Positions 43,648-53,533 of a stretch of 53,996 bases of DNA are shown here, one piece after another. This DNA comes from Bacteroides sp. (GTDB lineage: Bacteria; Bacteroidota; Bacteroidia; Bacteroidales; Bacteroidaceae): assembly GCF_030151085.1 (NCBI RefSeq), contig NZ_JASLER010000021.1, positions 1 to 53,996 on the forward strand, written 5' to 3'. Under the pieces are notes generated by a model. It worked only from the letters and a program-made list of their open reading frames with translations, ran no database searches and was not told the DNA's origin. Positions within the stretch are counted from its first letter, which is position 1. The number at the start of each line of letters is the position of its first letter. The translations under genes and the position numbers were made by a program.

Positions 43648-43778
43648 GCTTTTAAAACTAATTTTTTATTTGTAATACGAATAATAGCTAAATTAATTCA
43701 ATAGGATTTTACAAAAAAGATTTTTAGGATATGTCAAAGGGATGAAGTCTGCGAAGATTCCATCCCTTTATTGTTTTT
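43648..43778 (+). ncRNA. Candidate small RNA, about 130 nt
   Basis: A region without ORF between a promoter-like sequence and a hairpin AAAGGGATG (43736-43744)/CATCCCTTT (43761-43769) followed by ATTGTTTTT. It may be an independent RNA; no plus-strand gene follows. Confidence 0.4.
43736..43778 (+). terminator. Intrinsic terminator upstream of leuS
   Basis: A 9-bp perfect stem with a 16-nt loop and a U-rich tail on the plus strand. Confidence 0.65.
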
Positions 43779-43875
43779 ATCCCTTGATTGCGTGACTTTG
43801 TACTGTATATTTAGTGTATATTATTCTTACTGTTGCTATTTGCTCGTAATTATCTATGAATAAGGAGGTTATATT

Positions 43876-43950
43876 TTTACTAAAAATCTACCGGAAATTT
43901 ACTAAAAATAGGGGGAAGATTTAGTAAATCTCTGTCCGATTTTTAGTAAA
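43876..43950. repeat. Symmetric array of TTTACTAAAAAT sites
   Basis: Two forward copies start at 43876 and 43898 (22 bp apart). Two inverted copies end at 43928 and 43950 (22 bp apart); the third copy is shortened to ATTTAGTAAA. The array reads forward-forward-reverse-reverse in a 742-bp gene-free stretch. It could bind a regulator or fold into a long hairpin. The rest of 43951-44211 holds an AAAGATAG/CTATCTTT dyad (44044-44076) and no gene. Confidence 0.65.
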
Positions 43951-44173
43951 TTCTAGTTAGGGTTTTAAAGGAAAACATCTTTGTATAGAAAATTAAACTA
44001 AATATCTTAGTGTATAATTTATCAGTTGTGTGTACATACAAAGAAAGATAGTATTTATTAATTTATTGCTATCTTTATAATAGGTTTTTAAAAATTTATA
44101 TTTTCACACAATGTACTACAAAATAAGATGCCACCTTGTAAAGTGAGAGTACTCAATATACAAAGTGACAAAC

Positions 44174-44191
44174 TTAGATGCGCTAATCTAA
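44174..44191 (-). terminator. Weak hairpin after the PUL
   Basis: TTAGAT/ATCTAA with a 6-nt loop, 20 bp past the last PUL gene; the minus-strand tail is T-rich (GTTTGTCACTTT). Confidence 0.35.
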
Positions 44192-44211
44192 ATAGAATAG
44201 AACAACACTAG

Positions 44212-45639
44212 CTATTTGAACTTTAGATGGGTAGACATCAAGTAAGAATTATAAGGCAACCACATGGACATAATAAAGTAAAGCTTATCTCCTATGAGTG
44301 ATAAAGGATGGATATATGAACCGTATAGTTGTGCATATTGCCAACCATCTACCAACTTCATAGGCTCACTCCATGACCCCGCAATATAATCCGCCGTGCG
44401 GAATGAAATTTCATATCGAGTGCCGTTGAAGTATAATATGATCCATTTACCAAATTCTGGGTGATAAGCTATGGAAAGTTCTCCGGCAATATCATCAAAT
44501 AAAGGAATAGCCGCTGTTTCATTATCTTTCACCCATCCACTACCATTCCAATATTCATATTCTGATTGGTTTTCAATATCCTTCTCCTGAAAACGAGCTA
44601 AATGTGGTTTATTATTACGTCCGCTAATAGTTCCCACCATATAGACATAGCCATCTTTCTTGAAATAACCTACTTGCCCGAAGTTACTTTTCGAACCAAA
44701 CTTCACATTCTGACATCGTTCCCAGTTAGCACCGTCATCAGTAGATTTATAGAGGCTTGAAAAGTTTGTAACCCAGCCAGCCCAATTACGAATATTCATG
44801 TAATGCACGTAATCTGCTCCATTTGCCCGGATTGCAGCGGTAGGAATAGATGTCCAGTCTCCATTACCACTCCCATCTTTGCCACCATAACATATTTCAC
44901 GAGCATTCTTACCGCTTTTATCCATAGCTGCACCATTGATAATTAGTCCGTTAGAGAGATCTTTATCTTCAGAATATAGTAAGACATTACTTCTCCAACT
45001 ACCGCCATTCGGACCTGGATTTGCGTAATTCGGATAAAAATCACTACCAAACGTATCTCCAAAGAATAAACCATAACGTCCCGGTTGAAGTTCCCAAACA
45101 ATACCTAAATCCGTACCTCCAACGTTGTATAGTTCATTAGTACAGTTATTTACCACATATTGAACGGCAGGCAGTCCATTGACTCCATTTACCTCGGCAC
45201 CTGTAACACGAGAAATGCATTTCAAATCAGTAAAGACCAACTCTTTCGAAACATTAGTAGAACCTTTATTTACAGTCAACTTAACAGTCTTTGAGGAATT
45301 ATTATCATTGCTTATCGCAACAAACTCAAAGTAACACTGTGAATCATCACTACTTTGCAGAATATACTCAAAAGTATATTCTGGTGCAAGGTTACTTGCC
45401 ATATATTTTGCAGTAGTATGTTTTTCACCACTAACCTTAGTAATTTCCAGATAAGCCAATTTATCGAACTTTTCTATTGAAACTTTAACAGATGCTCTAC
45501 CATCAACTGTAGTTATTTCATTTTGAGAAAGGCGCACTTCTAAAGATAATCCGTCTTCCTCTCCTGAATCCGATTTGTCACAACTTGCAAATACACTTAT
45601 CAGAAAGATGTTTGCAAGTAGTATTATATATTTTTTCAT
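44212..45639 (-). CDS. DUF4185 (GH183-like) lipoprotein, putative endo-D-arabinanase
   Basis: A 475-residue lipoprotein (ISVFASC, lipid Cys20). Residues 30-130 form a β-rich Ig-like module; from about 135 the DUF4185 β-propeller begins (FTDLKCISRVTGAEVNGVNG, GGTDLGIVWELQPGRYGLFF, GDTFGSD, SLYKSTDDGANWERC, GELSIAYHPEFGKWIILYFN). Members of DUF4185 have been shown to be endo-acting D-arabinofuranases (GH183) on mycobacterial arabinan; others are uncharacterised. It is the last gene of the PUL, 6 bp after GH97. With GH172 upstream, arabinan or a related furanoside is the likely target. Catalytic residues were not assigned here. Confidence 0.8.
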   Translation of the reverse strand: MKKYIILLANIFLISVFASCDKSDSGEEDGLSLEVRLSQNEITTVDGRASVKVSIEKFDKLAYLEITKVSGEKHTTAKYMASNLAPEYTFEYILQSSDDSQCYFEFVAISNDNNSSKTVKLTVNKGSTNVSKELVFTDLKCISRVTGAEVNGVNGLPAVQYVVNNCTNELYNVGGTDLGIVWELQPGRYGLFFGDTFGSDFYPNYANPGPNGGSWRSNVLLYSEDKDLSNGLIINGAAMDKSGKNAREICYGGKDGSGNGDWTSIPTAAIRANGADYVHYMNIRNWAGWVTNFSSLYKSTDDGANWERCQNVKFGSKSNFGQVGYFKKDGYVYMVGTISGRNNKPHLARFQEKDIENQSEYEYWNGSGWVKDNETAAIPLFDDIAGELSIAYHPEFGKWIILYFNGTRYEISFRTADYIAGSWSEPMKLVDGWQYAQLYGSYIHPLSLIGDKLYFIMSMWLPYNSYLMSTHLKFK

Positions 45640-45645
45640 ATCTTG

Positions 45646-47619
45646 TTACAACTTAGCAATATGCACTACCGAACCTCCATCTATTGCCAATGGCAGTTCT
45701 ATGACATCTTTCTTTGTAACTTTACGAACTTCCTTGTTCAGATGGTTGGCATTCTTGTCTACATCCTTCGCATCCGTATAGATAGTAGCCTGATATTCTC
45801 CTTCTTCCAAGAAATCAAGCTTCAGTTGCAAGGTTCGTGCAGTGCTGTTGTTCAATGTACCTACCCACCAATCGGTACCGCTGCGACGGGCTACAGTAAC
45901 ATACTTGTTCATCTCCGCCAAGGGCACATACATTTCATCCCAGGTGCCGGGAACGGTACGTAATACTTCGAAGCCTGGTTGTCCTTCGTAAGCTTCGGGC
46001 TTGTCGCAGAGGGAAGTCAGATGATTTTCCAATACTACGTACATGGCCAGCATGTGGCAACGTGTACTCATTACGTGGGGATTGACATACTGTATTTTAA
46101 AATCTTTACGGTTCTGTGCGCGGAAGCCACCTAAATGGTAATCCGTAGGACCTGCGAGCATACGGGTGAAGGGTATGGAGATATCATGGTCGGCATTCAC
46201 CAGTGTATCCCATTTACAGACCTCATAGTTGAGTGTTCCTTCACGGGTGAACTCATTGGGATACGTACGTACCAATCCTGATGGTTTGCTCGACCCATGG
46301 AACTGGATAAACAGTCGATGCTTGGCTGCACATTGCAGTATCTCTTCCTGAATACGTATCATCTGCTGGTCATCCCGATCCATAAAGTCTACCATCAAAC
46401 CTTTCACGCCCCACTTCTCATAGAGTGCAAAGGCTTCATCCAACTTGTCATATAAGGGACGCCAGTGCACCCAAAGATGTATACCTACGCCTTTACTCTT
46501 GGCATATTCCACGATACGGGGTAAGTTCAGGCAGGGGATAGGTTTAGTAATATCGGCATTGGGTCCTGCCCAACCGAAGTTGAAGTTATCATCGTAATAC
46601 CAAGGTGTTTCGGCATAGCCGTAGATACCGTGTGCATCCAGTCCGTTTCGGGCAGCAAAGTCAATGTAGTATTTATTGGTATCGAAGTTATTTCCCGGAG
46701 AGAAGGTACTGTCGGGCACTACATTCCCGTTCCACCAGGTAAAAGTGGTTCGGCAAGGTTTTATCCAGGAGGTATCTTCTATCTTGCAGGGTTCGTTCAG
46801 ACTGGTGAGTATATTGGTTTCAAGCAGTCCGCCTACACGGTCGGATACGGAGATGACACGCCATGGTGTACGGTGCGGAAACTCATTGATTTCCACCTTA
46901 ATCTTCTCTTGTCCCAGCTTTGGGGAGAGCTTGCCGACCAGTTTATCTTTCTCCTTCAGCAGATACATACCGGCATAATCGCGTATAGCTGCTTCGGTGA
47001 TAGAGAGGTAGATACTATTGTCGTACTCAAAGGTGGCGGGCATCTCAATCAATCGCTTCTTTGCGATTTTATCATACTCCACCTGCTTGTAAACACCTTC
47101 GTGAGTATTGATATATCCGGGTAGATACATCAGCAGAGCCATGGGATTGCCATTGAGATTAAATTGTGTCTTTTCGTCGTACATCACGTATGAGTTCCAG
47201 CCTTCTTGTCGGGGAAACTCATAACGGAAAGCTACCCCGTCATTGAAGGCTCTCACTACAAGATTAACCATACGTTCCTTTTCTGCTTTCTCTTGCAAAG
47301 GAATGATGATCTGATTACAGTGGTTCCTGGCGGTACTTACTTTGCCAACTACCAGCTTGTATGTTTCATCAATCTTCTTACGCTGTACTTTTCCTGTTTG
47401 AAGGTTGCTTCCGAATTCTCCGCTATCGAAGTCGAAGCCTAACAAGGAGTTTGCAACTATCGGCTGCTTTTTGTAAACTACATCATAAGAGATGTTTTCA
47501 GGAGTTATATTCAATGTAAATCCTAACTTGCCGTCAGGAGAAGATACTGATACTTTTTGCTGAGCAAATACAGCTACAAAGCAGAAAAGAACAGTACATA
47601 AAATAAATATCTTCTTCAT
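45646..47619 (-). CDS. GH97 glycoside hydrolase (retaining-type)
   Basis: A 657-residue secreted enzyme with signal peptide (ending VFAQQ). Layout: N-terminal β-sandwich (about 20-270), (β/α)8 catalytic barrel (about 280-560), C-terminal β-domain. The barrel has WVHWRPLYDKLDEAF and GLMVDFMDRDDQ, where Asp411 is placed like the nucleophile of the retaining GH97 branch (α-galactosidase/β-L-arabinopyranosidase type); the inverting SusB-type branch instead uses Glu bases. It is encoded between SusD and DUF4185. Likely removes a terminal α-linked hexose or arabinopyranose from the target glycan; linkage not predictable. Confidence 0.9.
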   Translation of the reverse strand: MKKIFILCTVLFCFVAVFAQQKVSVSSPDGKLGFTLNITPENISYDVVYKKQPIVANSLLGFDFDSGEFGSNLQTGKVQRKKIDETYKLVVGKVSTARNHCNQIIIPLQEKAEKERMVNLVVRAFNDGVAFRYEFPRQEGWNSYVMYDEKTQFNLNGNPMALLMYLPGYINTHEGVYKQVEYDKIAKKRLIEMPATFEYDNSIYLSITEAAIRDYAGMYLLKEKDKLVGKLSPKLGQEKIKVEINEFPHRTPWRVISVSDRVGGLLETNILTSLNEPCKIEDTSWIKPCRTTFTWWNGNVVPDSTFSPGNNFDTNKYYIDFAARNGLDAHGIYGYAETPWYYDDNFNFGWAGPNADITKPIPCLNLPRIVEYAKSKGVGIHLWVHWRPLYDKLDEAFALYEKWGVKGLMVDFMDRDDQQMIRIQEEILQCAAKHRLFIQFHGSSKPSGLVRTYPNEFTREGTLNYEVCKWDTLVNADHDISIPFTRMLAGPTDYHLGGFRAQNRKDFKIQYVNPHVMSTRCHMLAMYVVLENHLTSLCDKPEAYEGQPGFEVLRTVPGTWDEMYVPLAEMNKYVTVARRSGTDWWVGTLNNSTARTLQLKLDFLEEGEYQATIYTDAKDVDKNANHLNKEVRKVTKKDVIELPLAIDGGSVVHIAKL

Positions 47620-47695
47620 TGTGATGGTTATATGAATTTAAGAATAAAGTCGGAATATGCATCATGTATATTCCGACTGAGATGTTAACTATTTA

Positions 47696-49270
47696 TCATT
47701 TAGGATTCTGCACCAACTTGGAGTTACGTTGTAACTGATCAAACGGTATGAGCATTAGATTACGTTTCTTATCGTTAGTAGGCTGATGTTCCCACCAGGT
47801 ACCTTTCGTAAAGTTATCGTCGAATCGTATAAGCTGACTACGACGCAAACCTTCCAATGCAAATTCTACGCCAAGCTCTTGAAGAAGGCGGCCATACTTC
47901 ACGGGGACTTCGTTGACAGTAATGGTAGCTTCAAGTTCGGCTCCGGTCAATGTATTAGTTGTTTCAAAGTTTCTCTTTCTAACTTCATTAACCAAGTCTG
48001 CTGCATCTTGTGAGTTACCACCTGTACGAAGAATACATTCAGCCTTCATCATTAAAACTTCTGCATAGCGCATAATTACATAATCATTGTCAGGAGTACC
48101 GGTTGCCCCTACTTTGACTTCATATTTGCCAAATCGGTAACCTTGATACATTGTAGCATCTCCACTAATGTTCGTAACATCTCTGGTATAGCTAAGCAGC
48201 ATTTGCGGATCGCCACACCAGCCATTGGTCCACAACGGAGTACCATCCAGTGCATATTGCTGTCCCATGCGCCAAGTCTTTTCCAAACGCTTGTCGCCTT
48301 CCACATAATTATCAAAGAAAGTAGGAACACCCAAGCAACCACCATCAAGCCAGGTTGCTTGCAGGCTGAAAGTTTGCATTTGGGAATAGTGCAATGTCTT
48401 ACGTGCCCACATATAAATCTGTCCGCCAGATTTCGTTTCATCAAACGGAATAACAAACATCGTTTCGTTGCTCAACTCATTATTGGTAGAGAATGGTAGT
48501 GAGTAATCACCATCCAATCTGTATTTATTTGCTACGATAATTTCATCACATAAGCTCTTACACTCACCATACATCGGTTTGCCAATCCATGCTTCAGCAT
48601 TGAGGTACATACGTGCCAAAAGCATTTTAGCATTCCACTTATTGAAACGACCATAAGTATTCAGACGTTCCTCACTCAAGTTATCAATATTGTTCTTTAA
48701 CTCCGTCTCTATGAATTCAAACACTTTTGCACGCGATTCTGTAGCCGGAAGGTAACCATCGGGAACATCAAAACGATCAATGATAGGTATATTGCCAAAA
48801 GTTTCGAGCAACAAATAATAATAAAATGCACGAGCCACTTTTAACTCTGAAATATAGTTTTTCCTACTGGGCATCTCAATCGTTGAGTTCTCAAACTGAT
48901 AGAGTACACGATTAGCGCTTGATACACCTGCATATAATGAACTCCAAATTGCATTCAGATGCGGGTCTTCTTCCATCCACGATTGCTGATGCAATCGGAT
49001 ATAGATACCGCCATCGTACCATAAACCATGATTCTTAACAGGGGTCACACATATATCGGTTGTCTCTTCCAAGTCCCACCAATTCTGCCAATCGGTCAAT
49101 GCACGCATACTTGAATAGACAGGTACCATAGCTGCCAAAAACTCTGATTCAGTCTTGTAGAAGTCTTTCTCCGGAATGCTGCTAAAAACTTCCTCATCTA
49201 AATTAGTACAAGCGCTAAATAGAGAAGTGACAGCGAAGAATGCAGCAGTAATATATTGTTTTCTAAACAT
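47696..49270 (-). CDS. SusD/RagB-family glycan-binding lipoprotein
   Basis: A 524-residue surface lipoprotein (SLFSAC, lipid Cys21) that captures glycan and forms a lid on its SusC partner. RagB/SusD features: TPR-like helices (ISELKVARAFYYYLLLETFG), the EVRKRNFETTN and LGVEFALEGLRRSQLIRF segments and the C-terminal LMLIPFDQLQRNSKLVQNP. Its ATG is 18 bp after the SusC stop, the normal SusCD arrangement. The 76-bp gap to GH97 has no obvious structure. Confidence 0.95.
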   Translation of the reverse strand: MFRKQYITAAFFAVTSLFSACTNLDEEVFSSIPEKDFYKTESEFLAAMVPVYSSMRALTDWQNWWDLEETTDICVTPVKNHGLWYDGGIYIRLHQQSWMEEDPHLNAIWSSLYAGVSSANRVLYQFENSTIEMPSRKNYISELKVARAFYYYLLLETFGNIPIIDRFDVPDGYLPATESRAKVFEFIETELKNNIDNLSEERLNTYGRFNKWNAKMLLARMYLNAEAWIGKPMYGECKSLCDEIIVANKYRLDGDYSLPFSTNNELSNETMFVIPFDETKSGGQIYMWARKTLHYSQMQTFSLQATWLDGGCLGVPTFFDNYVEGDKRLEKTWRMGQQYALDGTPLWTNGWCGDPQMLLSYTRDVTNISGDATMYQGYRFGKYEVKVGATGTPDNDYVIMRYAEVLMMKAECILRTGGNSQDAADLVNEVRKRNFETTNTLTGAELEATITVNEVPVKYGRLLQELGVEFALEGLRRSQLIRFDDNFTKGTWWEHQPTNDKKRNLMLIPFDQLQRNSKLVQNPK

Positions 49271-49288
49271 TGCTATAGTTTTTAAAGA

Positions 49289-52261
49289 TTAGAACAAAAG
49301 ATTTAAACCTACAGTAAACTGGCGTGTAGTCGGATATAACTCACCTGCACCGGCTCCTTCTACACCAGGTGCAAGTCCCTTGATGCTGACTTCCGGATCC
49401 AACCCTTTATATCCAGTCATCGTGAGCAGATTATTGCCCGCTACAAACAGACGGAGGCGTTGAATTATCTTTTGATTCTTGAGATTGAAAGTATAACCAA
49501 GGTTTACATTATCCAACTTCACATAGTCACCATCTTCTACATAATAGCTTTGCATAGCCGGAGCACCCTTTACATAGGAGCCACTATTAAACGGTTTGTC
49601 CAATACTGAACGCGGCAGGTTACCTTCACCGATGCGGGCTGTAGTCTCCCAATGCATGCGTTGACGGTTCAATACCTGGAAGTTGAATGCACCGCGAAAC
49701 ATTACAGAAAGATCGAAACCTTTATAGCTTAATGCCAGGTTAAGGCTTCCATAAGTAGTGGGGATACCATTACCAATCACTTTCTTGTCACTATCATCGG
49801 CAGCAGTTAGCAATTTAGGCTCACCGTTAGCACCATAAACCATCCACAAACCGTCAGATGTAAGGCTATGAGTCTGGAAACCATGGAAGTTACCTACAGG
49901 GTCACCTTGCCTTACTATATGCGTATGAGTTTGAATAGGCGAACCGGTAGCACCTGCATACCAATAGTCTTTCTGATAGAGTCCGTTAGATAAAGAAACA
50001 ATCTTATTCTTGTTATAAGAGAAAGTACCAGTAATATCCAAACGCAGATCGCGAGTGCTTATCGGAGTACCGCTTAGTAACAATTCAATACCTTGATTTC
50101 TTATCTTGCCCACGTTTGCCATCATGCTCGATACAATATACGGAGGAGTCGGTACTTCGTATGTTGAAAGCAAATCAGAGGTTTCACGATGATAAACATC
50201 AATAGAACCGGAAATTCTATTCTTCAAGAAAGAGAAATCGAGTCCGAAGTTCAACTCACTCTTTGTTTCCCATTTCAAGTCAGGATTAGGATTCTGATAC
50301 GGACCGGCACCTTGTGTCCATTTGCCATTAATATAAGCATAACCGCCATAACCCAACAGATACATAGATAGCAGATTTGCATTTACTTCATTACCAGTAA
50401 CACCATAACCAACACGGAATTTCAAGTCGTCCAACCAATTAATATCTTCCATAAAGCTTTCCTTACTGATGCGCCAACCGGCTGATACAGCAGGAAACCA
50501 TCCCCATTTATGATTATCACCAAAGCGAGATGAACCTTCACGTCGCAAGCTTGCCATGAACATGTACTTTTCATCGTAATTGTAAGTCAAACGACCAAAG
50601 AAAGAGATCAACTTATGGGTATTTCTATAACTGGACATAGAGGCTTTATTATCCTTCATATCGTTCATGGAACCAATATTCCAAGGACCGAACATGTCTG
50701 TCGGAAAATCTTTAGCCCACTGCGAAAGCCCCTTGGCGTCATCATCTTGATAGCTATAACCTACCATAGCACCTATATTATGCAAGCCTAATGATTTTGT
50801 GTAATCACCAACTAACTCCAATGTCTTTTGCAGATTATTGTCTGCCCAATTCCAAACATTGCCATTATCGCCATTTACAACCGTACTCATGTGCTTGAAA
50901 GTATTACTCTTATTCTCCATACGGTCGAAACGTTGCATGGCACCCATTACGCTCAAATTGAGTCCTTCAATCGGAGAAAGAGTGACCTTACCGCTCATCA
51001 TCAATTGATTGTAACCCTCTACATCATATTCCTCGTTAATCATGGCAACGGGATTGTAAGGTTTCAAATTTACCTTATACTCCGTATAGTTTCCATTCTC
51101 GTCATAAATAGGACGAGTAGGATTCTCTAACAAAGCATTCAAATAAGCGGCATACCAGGCACGCTGTTGAGTAACGTAGCTATCATTGATATTAAACTGA
51201 AAACGTAACTTATTATTAAACATGTTATGATTTAGAGCTACTTTAGCAGTAATAGATTCACGATCTGTATTGCGAATAACACCTTCGCGTTTACGATAAT
51301 CAATAGAAGCTACATAATTGGATTCTGCATTACCACCCTTCAAAGAGAGGAAGTGATTATGACTGACGGCTGTACGACTGATGGCATCTACCCAATCGGT
51401 AGTAGTACCTTCATCCTGAATACCCGGGAAGTTAGTATCACTTTTCAATGTCCGATAGTCATCAGCCGTCAGCATATCAGCATGCTTGGCAAAGGTTTCA
51501 AATGAAACAGAACCACTATATTCCAATGAAAGTTTAGTTGCTTTGGCCCGATTGGTAGTTACTACAATCACACCATTTGTACCACGTGTACCATAAATTG
51601 CAGCAGCCGAACCATCTTTCAATACATCAATCGACTCTATATCTTCACTCGAAATAGCCGTCAAACTACCACCGGGAATACCGTCAATAACAATAAGCGG
51701 ACTCGTATTTCCTGATAATGAATTTACACCACGGATGGTCATTTCAAGACCTAAAACCGGATCGCCAGTATAATTTGAAAGCTGTAAACCTGCCACCTTT
51801 CCTTGAAGGAGCTGTTCGGGGCTCTTTACCATACCTGCCAGAAAATTGTCCTTCTTGACAGAGGTAATGGCACTGGTCACTTCACCCTTTTTCATAGATC
51901 CGTAACCCACTACCACTACATCATCAAGTTGGAATACATCTTCCTCAAGAATGATATTCAGGAAAGTAGTATTATCGTTCGTAGGAACAGTACGAGTAAC
52001 ATACCCGATGTAACTCACCGTCAGAGTCTTCCCAGGTCTCACCTTGAGTTCAAACTTACCGTCGATATCTGTCGAAATACCATTGGTAGTACCTGTTTCC
52101 ATTATGGTAACACCCGGCAGAGTGTTACCTTTTGCATCTTTCACAACACCTTGAAAGTTCTTGGTTTGTGCCATAGCCAATTGAGTTATGCATAACATGC
52201 ATAATACCATCATTAGCCGCATAGTGTCGGAAATTTTCCGTCTTTGATAAAATTTCAGCAT
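49289..52261 (-). CDS. SusC-family TonB-dependent transporter
   Basis: A 990-residue outer-membrane transporter. Signal peptide (better started at the internal MRLMMVLCMLCITQLAMAQ, position 52222), carboxypeptidase-like N-terminal extension (FQGVVKDAKGNTLPGVTIME), TonB-interaction region (VFQLDDVVVVGYGSMKKGEV), plug (SPLIVIDGIPGG, VLKDGSAAAIYGTRGTNGVI) and a 22-strand barrel ending FTVGLNLLF. No anti-sigma FecR-interaction extension is seen, so control probably lies in a regulator outside the window. Imports the oligosaccharides released at the surface. Confidence 0.96.
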   Translation of the reverse strand: MLKFYQRRKISDTMRLMMVLCMLCITQLAMAQTKNFQGVVKDAKGNTLPGVTIMETGTTNGISTDIDGKFELKVRPGKTLTVSYIGYVTRTVPTNDNTTFLNIILEEDVFQLDDVVVVGYGSMKKGEVTSAITSVKKDNFLAGMVKSPEQLLQGKVAGLQLSNYTGDPVLGLEMTIRGVNSLSGNTSPLIVIDGIPGGSLTAISSEDIESIDVLKDGSAAAIYGTRGTNGVIVVTTNRAKATKLSLEYSGSVSFETFAKHADMLTADDYRTLKSDTNFPGIQDEGTTTDWVDAISRTAVSHNHFLSLKGGNAESNYVASIDYRKREGVIRNTDRESITAKVALNHNMFNNKLRFQFNINDSYVTQQRAWYAAYLNALLENPTRPIYDENGNYTEYKVNLKPYNPVAMINEEYDVEGYNQLMMSGKVTLSPIEGLNLSVMGAMQRFDRMENKSNTFKHMSTVVNGDNGNVWNWADNNLQKTLELVGDYTKSLGLHNIGAMVGYSYQDDDAKGLSQWAKDFPTDMFGPWNIGSMNDMKDNKASMSSYRNTHKLISFFGRLTYNYDEKYMFMASLRREGSSRFGDNHKWGWFPAVSAGWRISKESFMEDINWLDDLKFRVGYGVTGNEVNANLLSMYLLGYGGYAYINGKWTQGAGPYQNPNPDLKWETKSELNFGLDFSFLKNRISGSIDVYHRETSDLLSTYEVPTPPYIVSSMMANVGKIRNQGIELLLSGTPISTRDLRLDITGTFSYNKNKIVSLSNGLYQKDYWYAGATGSPIQTHTHIVRQGDPVGNFHGFQTHSLTSDGLWMVYGANGEPKLLTAADDSDKKVIGNGIPTTYGSLNLALSYKGFDLSVMFRGAFNFQVLNRQRMHWETTARIGEGNLPRSVLDKPFNSGSYVKGAPAMQSYYVEDGDYVKLDNVNLGYTFNLKNQKIIQRLRLFVAGNNLLTMTGYKGLDPEVSIKGLAPGVEGAGAGELYPTTRQFTVGLNLLF

Positions 52262-52322
52262 AGATTCAAAGTAAAAAGGTTATTAAATAAGTAGTTTGTA
52301 TATGTTCTCAAAAATGTGTCAT

Positions 52323-53498
52323 TTAGAATGGTCGTACGACCTCAAGATCATCTACAGAAGGCAATACCGGGAACTTTGCATGAGGTTCAGCCTGATACCA
52401 GAACACAACTGAAGAAATATCTGATTTCTGATCGAGATAACGACCATCATTGCGCCAACCCAAATCTTGAATAGTGACTTTTAAATCCTTCTCAAAACGA
52501 ATAGGGTCAAGGATATGCCAACGATACATTCCAAAGCGTTGTTGTGAACGATAAACTCCATCGGGGCGAATTATCTGGTGAAGTCCTGCATAAGGAGTAG
52601 TAAACTCTTCATACTGGTGTGTAGTCTTATTCTCAAAGTTGTAAGAACCGCAGAAGTAATCTTCTGTACCAGTACCACAAATTGTTGGGAATTTCTTATC
52701 TCCATCCATAAAGAATTTAATTTCACCTTCACCCCACCAACCGCTGTTATTTACTTGCCAACCAATGTAAGTACCAACATATTGGCCCTTACCTTTAATA
52801 CCGTCAACCAATACATGATCCGAAGTCATATTAGGATTCGAACGGCGGAATTGTGCATGGAAATAAGCAGCATCCTGAGGAACTTCAGTCAAGGTATAGT
52901 TAATCTGGTAATATACTCTCATCTCATTATTCGGATCAATGTTTTCCATAGTAATCTTACATTTCTTACGGAAAGGCATCTGCCAGTAACAATTGAAAGC
53001 ACTACCCGGATTTACACAGACAGCCAGTGAACTCAATGGAGAATATACTCCCCAACCACTACAGAAGAAATCACCTACAGGACATTCTACAGATGGTTCT
53101 TTCTCATCATCCCAATAAAATCGGATAATTGTTTTGCGCCATTCACCTGTTGGTGTCATCCATATTTGCTGAATAGCACCAGGTCCCTCTATTTCTGCTA
53201 AAGTAAAAGTTTCATTTGGACCGATATTTACATAAGGATTTACTTTCCAACCTTGTCCTAATGTCTTAGATGCATGATGTGCATTGGCTTGATTCACTTT
53301 ATCCTTATCAGCAACAGGATCAGCCATACCGCCTTTACCTTTCTCACCAGTAAAGTTTTCAGGGCTGATAGAGCGTGTTTTTGCATTAGACATACGGTAC
53401 AAGTTGCCCATATTCATGTCCAATCCGTTAAAGTTTTGAGCGTAAACACTCATGGCAGCCATACAAAAGGCTCCCAAAATGATAGATTTGATTCTCAT
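52323..53498 (-). CDS. GH172 (DUF2961) furanosidase
   Basis: A 391-residue secreted enzyme with signal peptide (ending VYAQ). DUF2961 features are LAEIEGPGAIQQIWMT, RFYWDDEKEPSVECPVGDFF, NSGWWGEGEIKFFMDGD and FPTICGTGTEDYFCGSYNF. The acidic residues in WWGEGE and GTGTEDY match the catalytic pair region in characterised GH172 enzymes. Known activities are α-D-arabinofuranosidase, α-D-fructofuranosidase and difructose-dianhydride I synthase/hydrolase. It lies 61 bp upstream of SusC and 35 bp downstream of the ribulokinase gene, so all are one operon. With DUF4185 present, exo-D-arabinofuranosidase is my preferred reading. Confidence 0.9.
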   Translation of the reverse strand: MRIKSIILGAFCMAAMSVYAQNFNGLDMNMGNLYRMSNAKTRSISPENFTGEKGKGGMADPVADKDKVNQANAHHASKTLGQGWKVNPYVNIGPNETFTLAEIEGPGAIQQIWMTPTGEWRKTIIRFYWDDEKEPSVECPVGDFFCSGWGVYSPLSSLAVCVNPGSAFNCYWQMPFRKKCKITMENIDPNNEMRVYYQINYTLTEVPQDAAYFHAQFRRSNPNMTSDHVLVDGIKGKGQYVGTYIGWQVNNSGWWGEGEIKFFMDGDKKFPTICGTGTEDYFCGSYNFENKTTHQYEEFTTPYAGLHQIIRPDGVYRSQQRFGMYRWHILDPIRFEKDLKVTIQDLGWRNDGRYLDQKSDISSVVFWYQAEPHAKFPVLPSVDDLEVVRPF

Positions 53499-53533
53499 GT
53501 TTAAATAGATTAATGGTTTGTATTATTTATAAT

